DNA from: Imperialibacter sp040222815
GTDB taxonomy: Bacteria; Bacteroidota; Bacteroidia; Cytophagales; Cyclobacteriaceae
Direction: 5' to 3'
Assembly (NCBI RefSeq): GCF_040222815.1
Contig: NZ_JAVKCH010000001.1
Location: forward strand, 1 to 64,000
Length of the DNA stretch: 64,000 nucleotides
The notes under the pieces were generated by a model, which was not told where the DNA came from, searched no databases, and saw nothing but the letters and a program-made list of their open reading frames with translations. The translations under genes were made by a program, and so were the position numbers. This document shows, one piece after another, positions 8,324 to 17,277 of this stretch. The number at the start of each line of letters is the position of its first letter. The stretch's first letter is position 1.

Positions 8324-9717
8324 AAATTTCGATAAAGAACTTCAAATCTATCAAGAACCTTCAGAACTTCACTTTGAAGCCAATTACGATTTTGTCCGGA
8401 GTTAATAGCTCGGGAAAATCTTCGTTCATTCAGTTGCTTCTGTTATTGAAACAGACTGTCGAACTAGAGTCGGCTATTCAGCCCCTATACTTAAGCGGGG
8501 AGTACTTCAAAGTAAGAAAAATGGTTGATTTGTTGCATGAGAAGAACATTACCAAAATTTTAGAAATATCGTTTGAATATTCTAAGGAGGATTTTGCGCC
8601 GATAAAATCAAGTGCGATTTCAATTTTGAATAGTTTGGGGAATTTTAACTGTAAGGTTGAATTTCACTATTCAGTTGATGATTCTGGAAAAGCCCGAATA
8701 TCTCATTTTTCTGTGAAGTACACATTTTCCGAGGGAAAGAACCCATTCCTTGAAATAAATTCTGCTACTGATAATATTTATTCAATAAATAGTAATGACG
8801 AGATTTTTGGAAAGGGATTTTTGATGACTGCGCCTAAGAGCGCAGAGGTTACTTTCTTATCGATTTACCCTACTTTCTTCAATGAGGAGATAACCATTGA
8901 TTCAGATGGGGGAAAAGAGTACGGAGAAAAAAAAGGTTTTATTGAACTTGAGGGGGTCAAGCAGATCACAAATTCGTTTCTTCGGGAAATTTCTTACATC
9001 GGCCCATTGAGAGAAGAACCAAAAGAGGAGTATTTTATTTCGGGGCAAAATATTAAAGTAGGTACGAAAGGCGAGTTTGTAGCACAAATACTCAGTGAGT
9101 TGGGCGGTAAGGAAATTGACTTTTTCAAAATTGGAGTAAATGACGAAGGAAAAATTTCCTATTTAAGCACAAGATTGCCGCTACTTGAGTTTGTTAAGTA
9201 TTGGTTGTGTGAGGTCTTTAAACTAGCGCTTGACATCCACATTGATAGTGTTGACGACTCCTATAGAATCTTGTTAACCAATCAATCAAAAATAGAAGTT
9301 AATATTCGCCATGTTGGATTCGGCATAAGTCAAATTTTGCCGATTCTAGTTGACGGGCTCTTGCTTTCAGAAAATGGCACGCTTGTTTTAGAGCAGCCTG
9401 AAATCCATCTGCACCCCAAGGTTCAAAGCCTGTTATTTGATTTCTTATATGGGATCACCCTGAAAGAAAAAAGAGTTGTCGTGGAAACTCATAGTAGCCA
9501 CTTTATCACTAGAATGAGAAGAAGAGTCGCTGAAGATATTGGCAATTCGATGAAAGAACGAATCAATCTCACATTTATTGAGGACGAGGCATTCAGAAGC
9601 ATACAACTGGATGACTTTGGAACCTTAGACTATTTCCCGGCTGATTTTATTGAGGCTTCTTCAGAGGAACTGAATGCCATTATATCAGCACAAATGAATA
9701 AGAAAATCAGTTCTTGA
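8320..9717 (+). CDS. SMC/OLD-like AAA ATPase (AAA_15/AAA_21, DUF3696 type)
   Basis: 465 residues. Walker A GVNSSGKSS is at ~27-35, directly after the N-terminal IKNFKSIKNLQNF strand that is typical of AAA_15/RecF-like ATPases. An ABC-signature-like HVGFGISQILPILVDGL lies near 329-345, followed by Walker B plus D-loop LVLEQPEIHLHPKVQ near 354-368 and switch His VVETHSSHFITR near 387-398. The C-terminal FIEDEAFRSIQLDDFGTLDYFPADF is typical of DUF3696 ATPases. There is no TOPRIM domain, so it is not a complete OLD nuclease. Related ATPases act as infection sensors in several two-gene defence systems with a separate effector; the next gene, overlapping by one base, is the natural candidate partner. 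Confidence 0.8.
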   Translation: MKISIKNFKSIKNLQNFTLKPITILSGVNSSGKSSFIQLLLLLKQTVELESAIQPLYLSGEYFKVRKMVDLLHEKNITKILEISFEYSKEDFAPIKSSAISILNSLGNFNCKVEFHYSVDDSGKARISHFSVKYTFSEGKNPFLEINSATDNIYSINSNDEIFGKGFLMTAPKSAEVTFLSIYPTFFNEEITIDSDGGKEYGEKKGFIELEGVKQITNSFLREISYIGPLREEPKEEYFISGQNIKVGTKGEFVAQILSELGGKEIDFFKIGVNDEGKISYLSTRLPLLEFVKYWLCEVFKLALDIHIDSVDDSYRILLTNQSKIEVNIRHVGFGISQILPILVDGLLLSENGTLVLEQPEIHLHPKVQSLLFDFLYGITLKEKRVVVETHSSHFITRMRRRVAEDIGNSMKERINLTFIEDEAFRSIQLDDFGTLDYFPADFIEASSEELNAIISAQMNKKISS

Positions 9718-10559
9718 TGGTTAAGCCGAATGCAGTTATTGACATTTCAGCGCTAATATGGGACAAGGCTGATTTCTTATCTAAGCAACATAACTATTAT
9801 GGCTTAGTGGCTAACTTCCCATTACTTCTCAGTATGCTGGAAAAGGAAAGATTGCCAGTATTGCTCAGAAACGAGCTCATCGATGAAATATCGCTAGCCT
9901 TTCCGTGGCAGGAAGTGCCCAGCATATTCAATGAATTTAGAACTCGATTGACATTGTTTTTGGCTAAGGCTGGCCCGAGAATCGTTTCCTTTGCAACAAT
10001 AAGGCTTGTAAACATTAAAACTATACCAGAAATTAAAAAAGGTCACTTCAGTAGGAATACAGTCAATGAGAGTGAATATTTAATATCAAAAATGCATGTT
10101 TCAAATGACATTGAAACGATATATTTTACATTTGCTTACTTATGGAGTGGCGTTGACAAACTTGCAACAGTCGACGATGATAGAACTCAAGAATATACAA
10201 CTGTTGTTTGTGATAACAACCTAGCGAGTTTTTTTGAGAGTATCAGGCCAACTTTTGAGCACAATAAGAAACACGACAAAAAGCCTGGAAACGACAAAAC
10301 AGGTTGGAAAGCTCGTGAGAGCAAAGATAATTTTGAATCAAGATTGAGCTGTTATAATGGAATGGACAATATTTTACCACAAAAACTCCTAGACGCCAGC
10401 AAGGAGTTTGGTGATCGGAGATACGTATATGATCAGAGTAACGAAACCTATGTGGTTTTTATGGCCCATATGGACAACAAATATCACGGTTTTGATGAAT
10501 ATGACCCTGACAAAATACCAACTGAAATAAAAGAGATTTTCTATATCCATAAGTATTGA
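9717..10559 (+). CDS. Unknown protein, putative effector/partner of the AAA ATPase
   Basis: 280 residues from ATG 9717, with the preceding stop sharing a base (TGATG). An upstream TTG at 9714 is possible. I do not recognise the family. The N-terminus KPNAVIDISALIWDKADF has a beta-strand followed by acidic residues. Later NDIETIYF and KLATVDDDRTQEYTTVVCDNN could supply further acidic residues as in PIN-like nucleases, but this is only a weak visual resemblance. The region around 180-205 (HNKKHDKKPGNDKTGW) is a charged linker. No signal peptide or membrane segment. Its coupling to the ATPase suggests an ATPase-plus-effector module inserted between the two GHKL genes. Confidence 0.6.
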   Translation: MVKPNAVIDISALIWDKADFLSKQHNYYGLVANFPLLLSMLEKERLPVLLRNELIDEISLAFPWQEVPSIFNEFRTRLTLFLAKAGPRIVSFATIRLVNIKTIPEIKKGHFSRNTVNESEYLISKMHVSNDIETIYFTFAYLWSGVDKLATVDDDRTQEYTTVVCDNNLASFFESIRPTFEHNKKHDKKPGNDKTGWKARESKDNFESRLSCYNGMDNILPQKLLDASKEFGDRRYVYDQSNETYVVFMAHMDNKYHGFDEYDPDKIPTEIKEIFYIHKY

Positions 10560-10560
10560 C

Positions 10561-12090
10561 ATGGAGGATTTCAAACCACGGATAGGAAAAAACGTTATTG
10601 AGACATTAACGCTCGGAATGTATGAAAATCCCTTTTTCATCTACAGAGAGTATGTTCAAAATGCAGCTGATCAGATTGATGTAGCTGTGGAGGAAAGGAT
10701 ACTTGAAAAGAAGAGTGATGGAATAATAGCAATCTCAATAGATAAGCAAGAACATAGAATCACAATTGAAGATAACGCAACCGGTATAAGGAGGGAAGAA
10801 TCTTTGAGATTTTTAGGCGATATAGCCGATTCTCAAAAGGATCCCAGTAAGCGGAAAGGTTTTCGGGGTATTGGTCGGCTTGGCGGGTTGGGATACTGTG
10901 AGAAACTGGTTTTTGAAACTTCTTACTCAGGGGAATTCGTCAAAACTGTAATTTCTCTTGATGCAAAAAAGCTAAAGGAACTACTTGCGGACAGGTTTGT
11001 GGATGCGGATGCTGCGCAAGTGATTAGCTTAATTACTACGTTGGAAGGTGGCGAAGCCGAAAAGGATGACCATTACTTCAGAGTCCATCTGGTAAATGTC
11101 ACTAAAAATGAGCTACTTGACCCCAAATTAGTTAAAGATTACCTCTCGTTAGTTGCGCCGATCCCGTTTTCCAATGACTTCATTTTTAAGGAGAAAATTA
11201 AAGATTTCTACTTTAAGCGGGGCTTTAAAATTGAGGAGTACGATGTTCAGCTTAATGTCAATGAAGAGAGGCTTAGTAAAGCCTATAAGTTACATATTGT
11301 TGATAAAGATTTTGAAACGAAATCAACTATCGTGGATGTTGATTTCTTTCAAATTCATTCTAGCGAAAGAAAACTGGTCGCTTTAGGATGGTATGGCATT
11401 TCTGATGGACTTAATAAGGTTCTACATTCAAACAATATTGAAAGAGGCCTAAGAATTAGAAAGAGCAATATTCAAATTGGTGATGAGGATACTTGCAATA
11501 AGTTTTTTAAAGAAGATAGGTACAACCACCATTTCGTGGGTGAAATACATGTTCTCGGAGACGCATTTATTCCAAATGCTAGAAGAGATTACTTTAATGA
11601 TGGCAAAATTGTTGAAGAATTTCAAAATAAGTTAAGGAACGATGTAACTACTCAACTGACTAAACTTGCTCATATCTCTTCAAAAATCCATAGTCGTTTG
11701 AAAGAAATAGCAATTTTTAAGGAGCAGCAAGTGGCATTTGATTCTATGACCTTTGTGAGCCAAGATGAGAAGATTCATTATCAGGATCAGTTGAATAATC
11801 TCAGAAAGAAAGCGATTAAGGCAAATGAAATTATTGAAAAAATCGATGTTAGTTATGACTATAATAGTGCTGAAGGAATACTGGTCAGACATCTGGTAGG
11901 AGATTCTGATATTGTTATTGGAGAAATAAATCAACGGCAGCACGAATCGAATTATACAGCTGTCGGTTTTTCTAAAATAAATAATAGTCAAGAAGAGATC
12001 GTATTGGAAATTTTTTCCGTCCTAGATAGAAATCTTGACCGCCAAGACGCCGAAAGGATAAAGCAGATAATTATTGAAAAATACAGATGA
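10561..12090 (+). CDS. GHKL (Hsp90/MutL-type) ATPase, copy 2
   Basis: 509 residues, the same length as the paralogue at 6794-8323. Motif N is YREYVQNAADQID, G1 EDNATGI and G2 GFRGIGRLGGLGY. The middle-domain GLRIRKSNIQIGD and IPNARRDYF blocks are all conserved at the same positions. Divergence is concentrated in the ATP-lid-distal region and the C-terminus, where the coiled-coil stretch is shorter and less charged. Two equal-length paralogues in one operon suggest a heterodimer or two clamp proteins with different partners, not a redundant copy. It starts 2 bases past the previous stop and overlaps the radical SAM gene by ATGA. Confidence 0.8.
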   Translation: MEDFKPRIGKNVIETLTLGMYENPFFIYREYVQNAADQIDVAVEERILEKKSDGIIAISIDKQEHRITIEDNATGIRREESLRFLGDIADSQKDPSKRKGFRGIGRLGGLGYCEKLVFETSYSGEFVKTVISLDAKKLKELLADRFVDADAAQVISLITTLEGGEAEKDDHYFRVHLVNVTKNELLDPKLVKDYLSLVAPIPFSNDFIFKEKIKDFYFKRGFKIEEYDVQLNVNEERLSKAYKLHIVDKDFETKSTIVDVDFFQIHSSERKLVALGWYGISDGLNKVLHSNNIERGLRIRKSNIQIGDEDTCNKFFKEDRYNHHFVGEIHVLGDAFIPNARRDYFNDGKIVEEFQNKLRNDVTTQLTKLAHISSKIHSRLKEIAIFKEQQVAFDSMTFVSQDEKIHYQDQLNNLRKKAIKANEIIEKIDVSYDYNSAEGILVRHLVGDSDIVIGEINQRQHESNYTAVGFSKINNSQEEIVLEIFSVLDRNLDRQDAERIKQIIIEKYR

Positions 12091-14039
12091 CTAAGTCTCA
12101 GACCGGGCGCAATATTCTTTTGATTGAACCGAACTATAAGAACAAATATCCGCCTATAGGGCTTATGAAGATTGCAACCTATCACCGTATCCTCGGAGAT
12201 AGTATAACCTTTTATAAGGGAGACCTAAAGGATTTTCTCGTTGCTGAAATATATACAGACTGCATCGCAAAGTTAGCGAGCATTGATTCTACTGTATTCT
12301 GGTCAAGCAAGAAGGATTCAATTAAGGCTTTCATCAAGACAAAGCGAAAGTCGCTTCTGGAAGATATTCTAGACTCCTCAACAGAGTTTAAACCTTTGAT
12401 AACCGAATGGCTTAAATACTTCAGCGACTACTACAGAAAAAAGGAATACAGTAAAGCTCCAAAATATGACCGAATATATGTAACCACACTTTTTACTTTT
12501 TATTGGAAAGTCACAATTGAGACTATCAGTTTCGCCAAGCACTTAGTTAAGGATGTCAGTGAATTGAAAGTAGGGGGTGTTATGGCTTCCCTTCTTCCCA
12601 AAGAAATAGAACATGAGGTAGGGATTAAACCAATGACCGGCCTACTTGATAAACCGGGAGTTCTAGACGACAATGATATTATTATTGACGACTTGCCTCT
12701 TGATTATTCTATCCTTCTGGAGATTGATTACCAATACCCGACCCAAAGTGCCTATTTTACATTTATGACGAAAGGCTGTACACGAACATGTGCCTTTTGT
12801 TCGGTGCCGAAGTTAGAGCCTACTTACAAGGAAAAAGTACCTACTATCGACAAGTTTGAGGTGATTAAAAGCAGATACGGTGAGCAACAGCACCTGCTTC
12901 TAATGGACAATAATGTGCTTGCCTCACCTAAGTTTCCAGAAATCATCGCTGAGATTAAAACCATGGGGTTTTACAAGGGAGCGACCTTCATTGAGCCTAA
13001 TCAGCTAGATATTTCGATAAAAAATTTAAGTGAGGGGATTAACGACCTGGCGTTCATAAAGCGTTCATATACTCTTTTGCATGACTTACTACGAACAAGA
13101 ATCAAGGGTAAGAATGCTCAAATATTCTACGACATATTGGACAAGTATTGCCTCATTGAGTTCGATTACGTAACAAAAGACAACCTTCTTCTAGCCTATG
13201 ATGAAATTAAGGAGTACTACGAAAAATATCGAGATAAGTCCCCAAGACTTAGGTATGTTGATTTCAATCAAGGGACGGATGCTCGTTATGTCAACGAAGA
13301 GAATATGAAGTTGATGAGTGAAATACCAATTAATCCGTTGAGGATTGCATTTGACTACATTGGCATGAAAAAGCAGTATGTAAATGCTGTCGAGCTAGCA
13401 GCTAAAAATGGACTGATTCAGTTGTCAAATTATTTGCTTTATAACTTCAAGGATAAGCCTGAAGATTTGTATGAGCGAATGAGAATAAATGTTGAACTCA
13501 ATAAGAAATTGGGAACAAAAATATTCTCCTTTCCGATGAAATACATCCCCTTGTTTGGAGAAGATGCGAAGCATCGATTTTATATCGGCAAGTTTTGGAA
13601 CAGGAAGTTCATCAGAGCAATTCAAAGTGTTTTGAATGTAACGAAAGGCATTGTTGCGCCTGGGGAAAGCTTTTTCTACCGTGCATTCGGTAAGGATTTA
13701 ACGGAGTACTTTGAGATATTGTATATGCCAGAGACCTATATAGTTTATCGCAAAGTATTTGAGGATTTGGGATATTCTGATGCATGGCGAAATGATTTTA
13801 ATTCTCTTGATGAAGTTGAGATTGTGGAGGCTAAAAGCATTATTGAGACTAATGATTTTGAAGGTTTGGAATCCAAGGCGACCAGTACCAAAGTTCTCAA
13901 ACTTTTGACTCATTATACGATCACTTATGAAGACGTTAACTTGGAGGACGGGGAGTTAAATACTCTAAAAAGGAAATTTGAGACTTTGGTAAAAAAGGAC
14001 ATGTTCATAGACTTGACATTGACATACGACTTTGAGTGA
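12087..14039 (+). CDS. Radical SAM protein with B12-binding-like N-terminus
   Basis: 650 residues. The N-terminus NILLIEPNYKNKYPPIGLMKIATYHR (~9-34) is the opening of the B12-binding radical SAM superfamily. The canonical DxHxxG cobalamin motif is not obvious, so B12 binding is uncertain. The cluster motif is KGCTRTCAFCSV (~229-240) with CX3CX2C cysteines at 231, 235 and 238. A TIM-barrel-like continuation follows (LLLMDNNVLASPKF, DFNQGTDARYV, LRIAFDYIG). The C-terminal ~200 residues match nothing I know. It would carry out radical chemistry on an unknown substrate. It is the last gene of the operon, translationally coupled by ATGA, so it is probably part of the system and not a passenger. 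Confidence 0.8.
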   Translation: MTKSQTGRNILLIEPNYKNKYPPIGLMKIATYHRILGDSITFYKGDLKDFLVAEIYTDCIAKLASIDSTVFWSSKKDSIKAFIKTKRKSLLEDILDSSTEFKPLITEWLKYFSDYYRKKEYSKAPKYDRIYVTTLFTFYWKVTIETISFAKHLVKDVSELKVGGVMASLLPKEIEHEVGIKPMTGLLDKPGVLDDNDIIIDDLPLDYSILLEIDYQYPTQSAYFTFMTKGCTRTCAFCSVPKLEPTYKEKVPTIDKFEVIKSRYGEQQHLLLMDNNVLASPKFPEIIAEIKTMGFYKGATFIEPNQLDISIKNLSEGINDLAFIKRSYTLLHDLLRTRIKGKNAQIFYDILDKYCLIEFDYVTKDNLLLAYDEIKEYYEKYRDKSPRLRYVDFNQGTDARYVNEENMKLMSEIPINPLRIAFDYIGMKKQYVNAVELAAKNGLIQLSNYLLYNFKDKPEDLYERMRINVELNKKLGTKIFSFPMKYIPLFGEDAKHRFYIGKFWNRKFIRAIQSVLNVTKGIVAPGESFFYRAFGKDLTEYFEILYMPETYIVYRKVFEDLGYSDAWRNDFNSLDEVEIVEAKSIIETNDFEGLESKATSTKVLKLLTHYTITYEDVNLEDGELNTLKRKFETLVKKDMFIDLTLTYDFE

Positions 14040-14043
14040 CCCG

Positions 14044-14093
14044 AATGCCAACTAGAGAAGATGCTAACGAAAGCATTATTTCAGGCTGGCATT
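14044..14093. other. Nested inverted repeat just after the operon
   Basis: AATGCCA (14044-14050) pairs with TGGCATT (14087-14093), and inside it ATGCT (14061-14065) pairs with AGCAT (14072-14076). It begins 4 bases after the radical SAM stop. There is no T-run directly after it, so it is not a classic intrinsic terminator. It may protect the transcript 3' end or mark an island boundary. Confidence 0.35.
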
Positions 14094-14308
14094 TAGGGGG
14101 CACTAGCTTAATGTTAAAATATATATCCTCCAGGGCAATTCGAGAACGGAACGCTGCTAGTAGAAATTAACTCGTACCAATAACAAACAGGTTGAAAGCA
14201 TGGTGCAGGTGGACAGATTGCCACCACCTGCCACCCATGACAATATTTGACTTTCACTCCTCCCCAAATAACCCTATCTTTAACATTATCCCTCTAACTA
14301 AACTACCG

Positions 14309-14764
14309 ATGGCAATTTTCCAACTAACGATTAACGGACAACAAAAGCAGGTGGATGTAGACCCCGCTACGCCCATGCTGTGGGTGCTGCGTGACAACCT
14401 CGACCTGGTAGGCACCAAGTTTGGCTGCGGCATAGCCCAGTGCGGCGCTTGCACCATCCATGTGAATGGCAACGCTACCCGCTCGTGCCAGCTGCCTGTG
14501 TCGGCCGTAGGCGACAACAAAATCACCACCATTGAAGGGCTTTCCGAAAACGGAGACCACCCGGTGCAGCAAGCGTGGCTGCAGCACGACGTGCCCCAAT
14601 GCGGCTACTGCCAGGCAGGCCAGATCATGACAGCCTCAGCGCTGCTGGCATCCAACCCCAAGCCTACCGATGAAGAAATTGAATCGGCCATGAATGGCAA
14701 CATCTGCCGCTGCGGCACCTATGTAAGGATCAAAGCCGCCGTGAAAACTGCCTCCAACCTTTAA
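14309..14764 (+). CDS. Molybdenum hydroxylase [2Fe-2S] subunit (IorA/aldehyde-oxidase small subunit type)
   Basis: 151 residues from ATG 14309. The open frame extends upstream to 14192, but homology to the family begins with MAIFQLTINGQ. Plant-type ferredoxin cluster ligands are in FGCGIAQCGACTIHVNG (Cys pattern CX4CX2C, with the fourth Cys at SCQLP). The second cluster uses CGYCQAGQIM and NICRCGTY. This two-cluster ~150-residue protein passes electrons from the molybdopterin subunit encoded 12 bases downstream. The substrate (N-heterocycle or aldehyde) cannot be read from sequence. GC content is visibly higher than in the preceding operon. Confidence 0.9.
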   Translation: MAIFQLTINGQQKQVDVDPATPMLWVLRDNLDLVGTKFGCGIAQCGACTIHVNGNATRSCQLPVSAVGDNKITTIEGLSENGDHPVQQAWLQHDVPQCGYCQAGQIMTASALLASNPKPTDEEIESAMNGNICRCGTYVRIKAAVKTASNL

Positions 14765-14776
14765 CAACATCAGCTT

Positions 14777-16984
14777 ATGACATTAGTAAGGACGAAATTT
14801 GGCAGAAGATCATTTCTGAAGACCTCGGCAGCCGCCGGCGGTGGACTGATGATCGGTTTTAGCTGGCTTACCCGGTGCTCGCCGGTGTCGGAGCCCCTGG
14901 TGGCCGTGCCCAACGAGTGGTTCAAAATGAACGGCTACATCAAAATTGGCGATACAGGCCTGGTCACCATCTTCAACCCCAACCCGGAAATAGGCCAGAA
15001 CGTGATGACCTCCATGCCCATGATAGTGGCCGAGGAGCTGGACGTGGCCTGGGACCATGTGGTGGTAGAACAAGGCATGCTGGATGAGGATGCTTTCAAA
15101 AATCCACAGTTTGCAGGGGGCAGTCTGTCCATTATGCTGGGCTGGGATGCGCTAAGAATGGCCGGAGCCACCGGCCGCAGGATGCTGCTGGAAGCCGCCG
15201 CCAAAGAGTGGGGCGTGAAGGTGGACGACCTGACAGCCAGTGAGGGAACTATCAAAGAGAAAAACGGAACAAGGACGATAGGGTACGGCGCCATTGCCTC
15301 CAAGGCAGTGGGCATAGCCGTGCCGGAAGAAATAGCGCTGAAAGAACCGAAGGACTACAAGCTGCTGGGCACCGCCCAGAAGAACGTGGAAGGCCCCAAA
15401 ATTGTGACCGGCAAGCCTCTGTTTGGCATCGACTTCAAAAAAGAAGGCATGCTGTTGGCCATGATTGAGCACCCACCGGCATTTGGCATGAAGGTGAAGG
15501 ACTTCAACGTGGACGAAATCAAGGCGATGGATGGCGTGAGGGACGCTTTCATCATCGACACCACCATACCCGAACCAGCCTGGTCGGATGTGAATGCCTT
15601 CAATAACCTGATTGCCATTGTGGGAGACTCCACCTGGCAGCTAATGAAAGCCAAGAAGGCACTTAAAGCCAATTGGGAAACTGTGACCGAGCCCGAAAAC
15701 ACAGCCATGCACGTGCAGCGCCTGAAAGACACGCTGAAAGACGGCGAAGTAGGCGGCAACAGAAAAGACGGGGACACAGAGGCTGCTTTTGCCTCGGCCG
15801 CCAAAGTCATCGAGCGGACGTATACGTCGCCATTCCTTGCCCATGCCACCATGGAGCCCATGAACTTCTACGCCAATGTGACGGCAGACGGAGCAGAGCT
15901 GGCAGGGCCTACGCAAACGCCGAAGGCACTGGAAGACTCAGTGGCCAAGCTGCTGGGCATGCCTGCAGAAAAGATCTCGGTGCAAATGACCCGCATAGGC
16001 GGTGGCTTTGGCCGCAGGCTGTATGTGCACTTTGGCGTGGAAGCGGCAGCGATCTCCAAGAAAATGGGAGCGCCCATCAAAATGATTTACACCCGGGAAG
16101 ACGACATGACCCAGGGTACCTACCGCCCAGCCTACCGCTCGACCTACAAAGCTGGCCTGGACGAAAACAACAACCTGATTGCCTTTTCGGTAAGAGGGGC
16201 GGGACTGCCAGAAGGCCCGGTGTTCCCCAACAGGTTTCCTGCGGGCTCGGTGCCTAATTACACGGCAGAGAGCATCGGCTCAACAACCAACATTTCCACA
16301 GGAGCCTGGCGGGCACCAAGGTCGCACTTTACCGCAGGGGCAGAGCAGTCCTTCCTCGACGAGGTGGCTGAGCTGGCTGGCAAAGATCCGATTGACTTCC
16401 GGTTGGAGCTGTTTGACAAAGCTATTGCCAGTCCGGTCGGTGAAAAATACGAATATGATGCCGAGCGCTACGCCGGTGTGCTGAAAATGGTGAAGGAAAA
16501 GGCCAACTGGGGCGTGGAAACGCCCGGCGTATTCCGTGGTGTGGCTGCCTACTTCTGCCACAACTCGTACGTGGCCCAGGTCATGGACGTGGTGATGGAG
16601 GACAACCAGCCCAAAGTGAAAAAGGTGTGGTGCGCTGTGGATTGCGGTATTTTGATCAACAAGGAAGGTGCCGTCAACATCATTCAGGGAGGTGTGGTCG
16701 ATGGCATTGGCCATGCACTCTACAGCGAGCTGACGTTCGAGAACGGGGCGTCGGTGCACAAGAACTTCAACACCTACCAGCTGATCAGGCACAGCCAGGC
16801 ACCGGAGGAGATTGAAGTACACTTTGTGGAGAACGAGATCAGCCCGACAGGACTGGGTGAGCCAGGTTTGCCGCCCGCAATAGGAGCCTTGGCCAGCGCT
16901 TTGTACAAAGCCACGGGCAAGCGTTACTACCACACGCCTTTCAGCACGGCTGACCAAACGCCGGAGAAGATAGAGGTGATGTAG
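14777..16984 (+). CDS. Molybdopterin-binding subunit of xanthine dehydrogenase family (IorB type)
   Basis: 735 residues. The N-terminus GRRSFLKTSAAAGGGLMIGFS is a Tat-type signal (twin Arg, then hydrophobic stretch), so the folded Mo-enzyme is probably exported to the periplasm. The body has the xanthine-dehydrogenase-family landmarks GRRLYVHFGVEAAA after a glycine-rich GGGFGRR motif, GAWRAPRSHF, and the C-terminal GLGEPGLPPAIGALASALYKATGK, in which the Glu is the catalytic base position. The length is typical of IorB-like single-chain large subunits. It forms an operon with the [2Fe-2S] subunit. The electron acceptor and substrate are unknown. Confidence 0.9.
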   Translation: MTLVRTKFGRRSFLKTSAAAGGGLMIGFSWLTRCSPVSEPLVAVPNEWFKMNGYIKIGDTGLVTIFNPNPEIGQNVMTSMPMIVAEELDVAWDHVVVEQGMLDEDAFKNPQFAGGSLSIMLGWDALRMAGATGRRMLLEAAAKEWGVKVDDLTASEGTIKEKNGTRTIGYGAIASKAVGIAVPEEIALKEPKDYKLLGTAQKNVEGPKIVTGKPLFGIDFKKEGMLLAMIEHPPAFGMKVKDFNVDEIKAMDGVRDAFIIDTTIPEPAWSDVNAFNNLIAIVGDSTWQLMKAKKALKANWETVTEPENTAMHVQRLKDTLKDGEVGGNRKDGDTEAAFASAAKVIERTYTSPFLAHATMEPMNFYANVTADGAELAGPTQTPKALEDSVAKLLGMPAEKISVQMTRIGGGFGRRLYVHFGVEAAAISKKMGAPIKMIYTREDDMTQGTYRPAYRSTYKAGLDENNNLIAFSVRGAGLPEGPVFPNRFPAGSVPNYTAESIGSTTNISTGAWRAPRSHFTAGAEQSFLDEVAELAGKDPIDFRLELFDKAIASPVGEKYEYDAERYAGVLKMVKEKANWGVETPGVFRGVAAYFCHNSYVAQVMDVVMEDNQPKVKKVWCAVDCGILINKEGAVNIIQGGVVDGIGHALYSELTFENGASVHKNFNTYQLIRHSQAPEEIEVHFVENEISPTGLGEPGLPPAIGALASALYKATGKRYYHTPFSTADQTPEKIEVM

Positions 16985-17006
16985 GGGGTACATGCACCAG
17001 AAAACG

Positions 17007-17033
17007 AAAGGTGATCGAAAGGTCACCTTTTTT
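17007..17033 (+). terminator. Intrinsic terminator after the Mo-hydroxylase operon
   Basis: Stem AAAGGTGA (17007-17014) pairs with TCACCTTT (17023-17030) around an 8-base loop and runs into TTTTTT. It lies 23 bases after the stop codon. Confidence 0.75.
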
Positions 17034-17277
17034 GTTGGGGGGCATTTGCGAAGTGGGAGGACGTGCAATGGGTGGCCTTGAAGGGCGCAAGTCGACGATT
17101 TCACTTAAGAACGACTGCCCACTCTGCCATTTCCAGTTTTCGCAACAATAACTTTATCTGTCACGAAATCTTATTAAGACGCAACGCCCTACCAGGCGGG
17201 TGGGCGAAAAATGGTGGCTGGGTGCGGGCTCTTGGTTTGTGCGTTAATTTTTTTGACTTTTCGGTCCGCCGAAGCGG

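Noticed and set aside
14205..14231. GCAGGTGG/CCACCTGC stem before the [2Fe-2S] subunit gene as a riboswitch
   Set aside because: Single 8-bp stem, no resemblance to the Moco motif that I can see, and no terminator or sequestered start.
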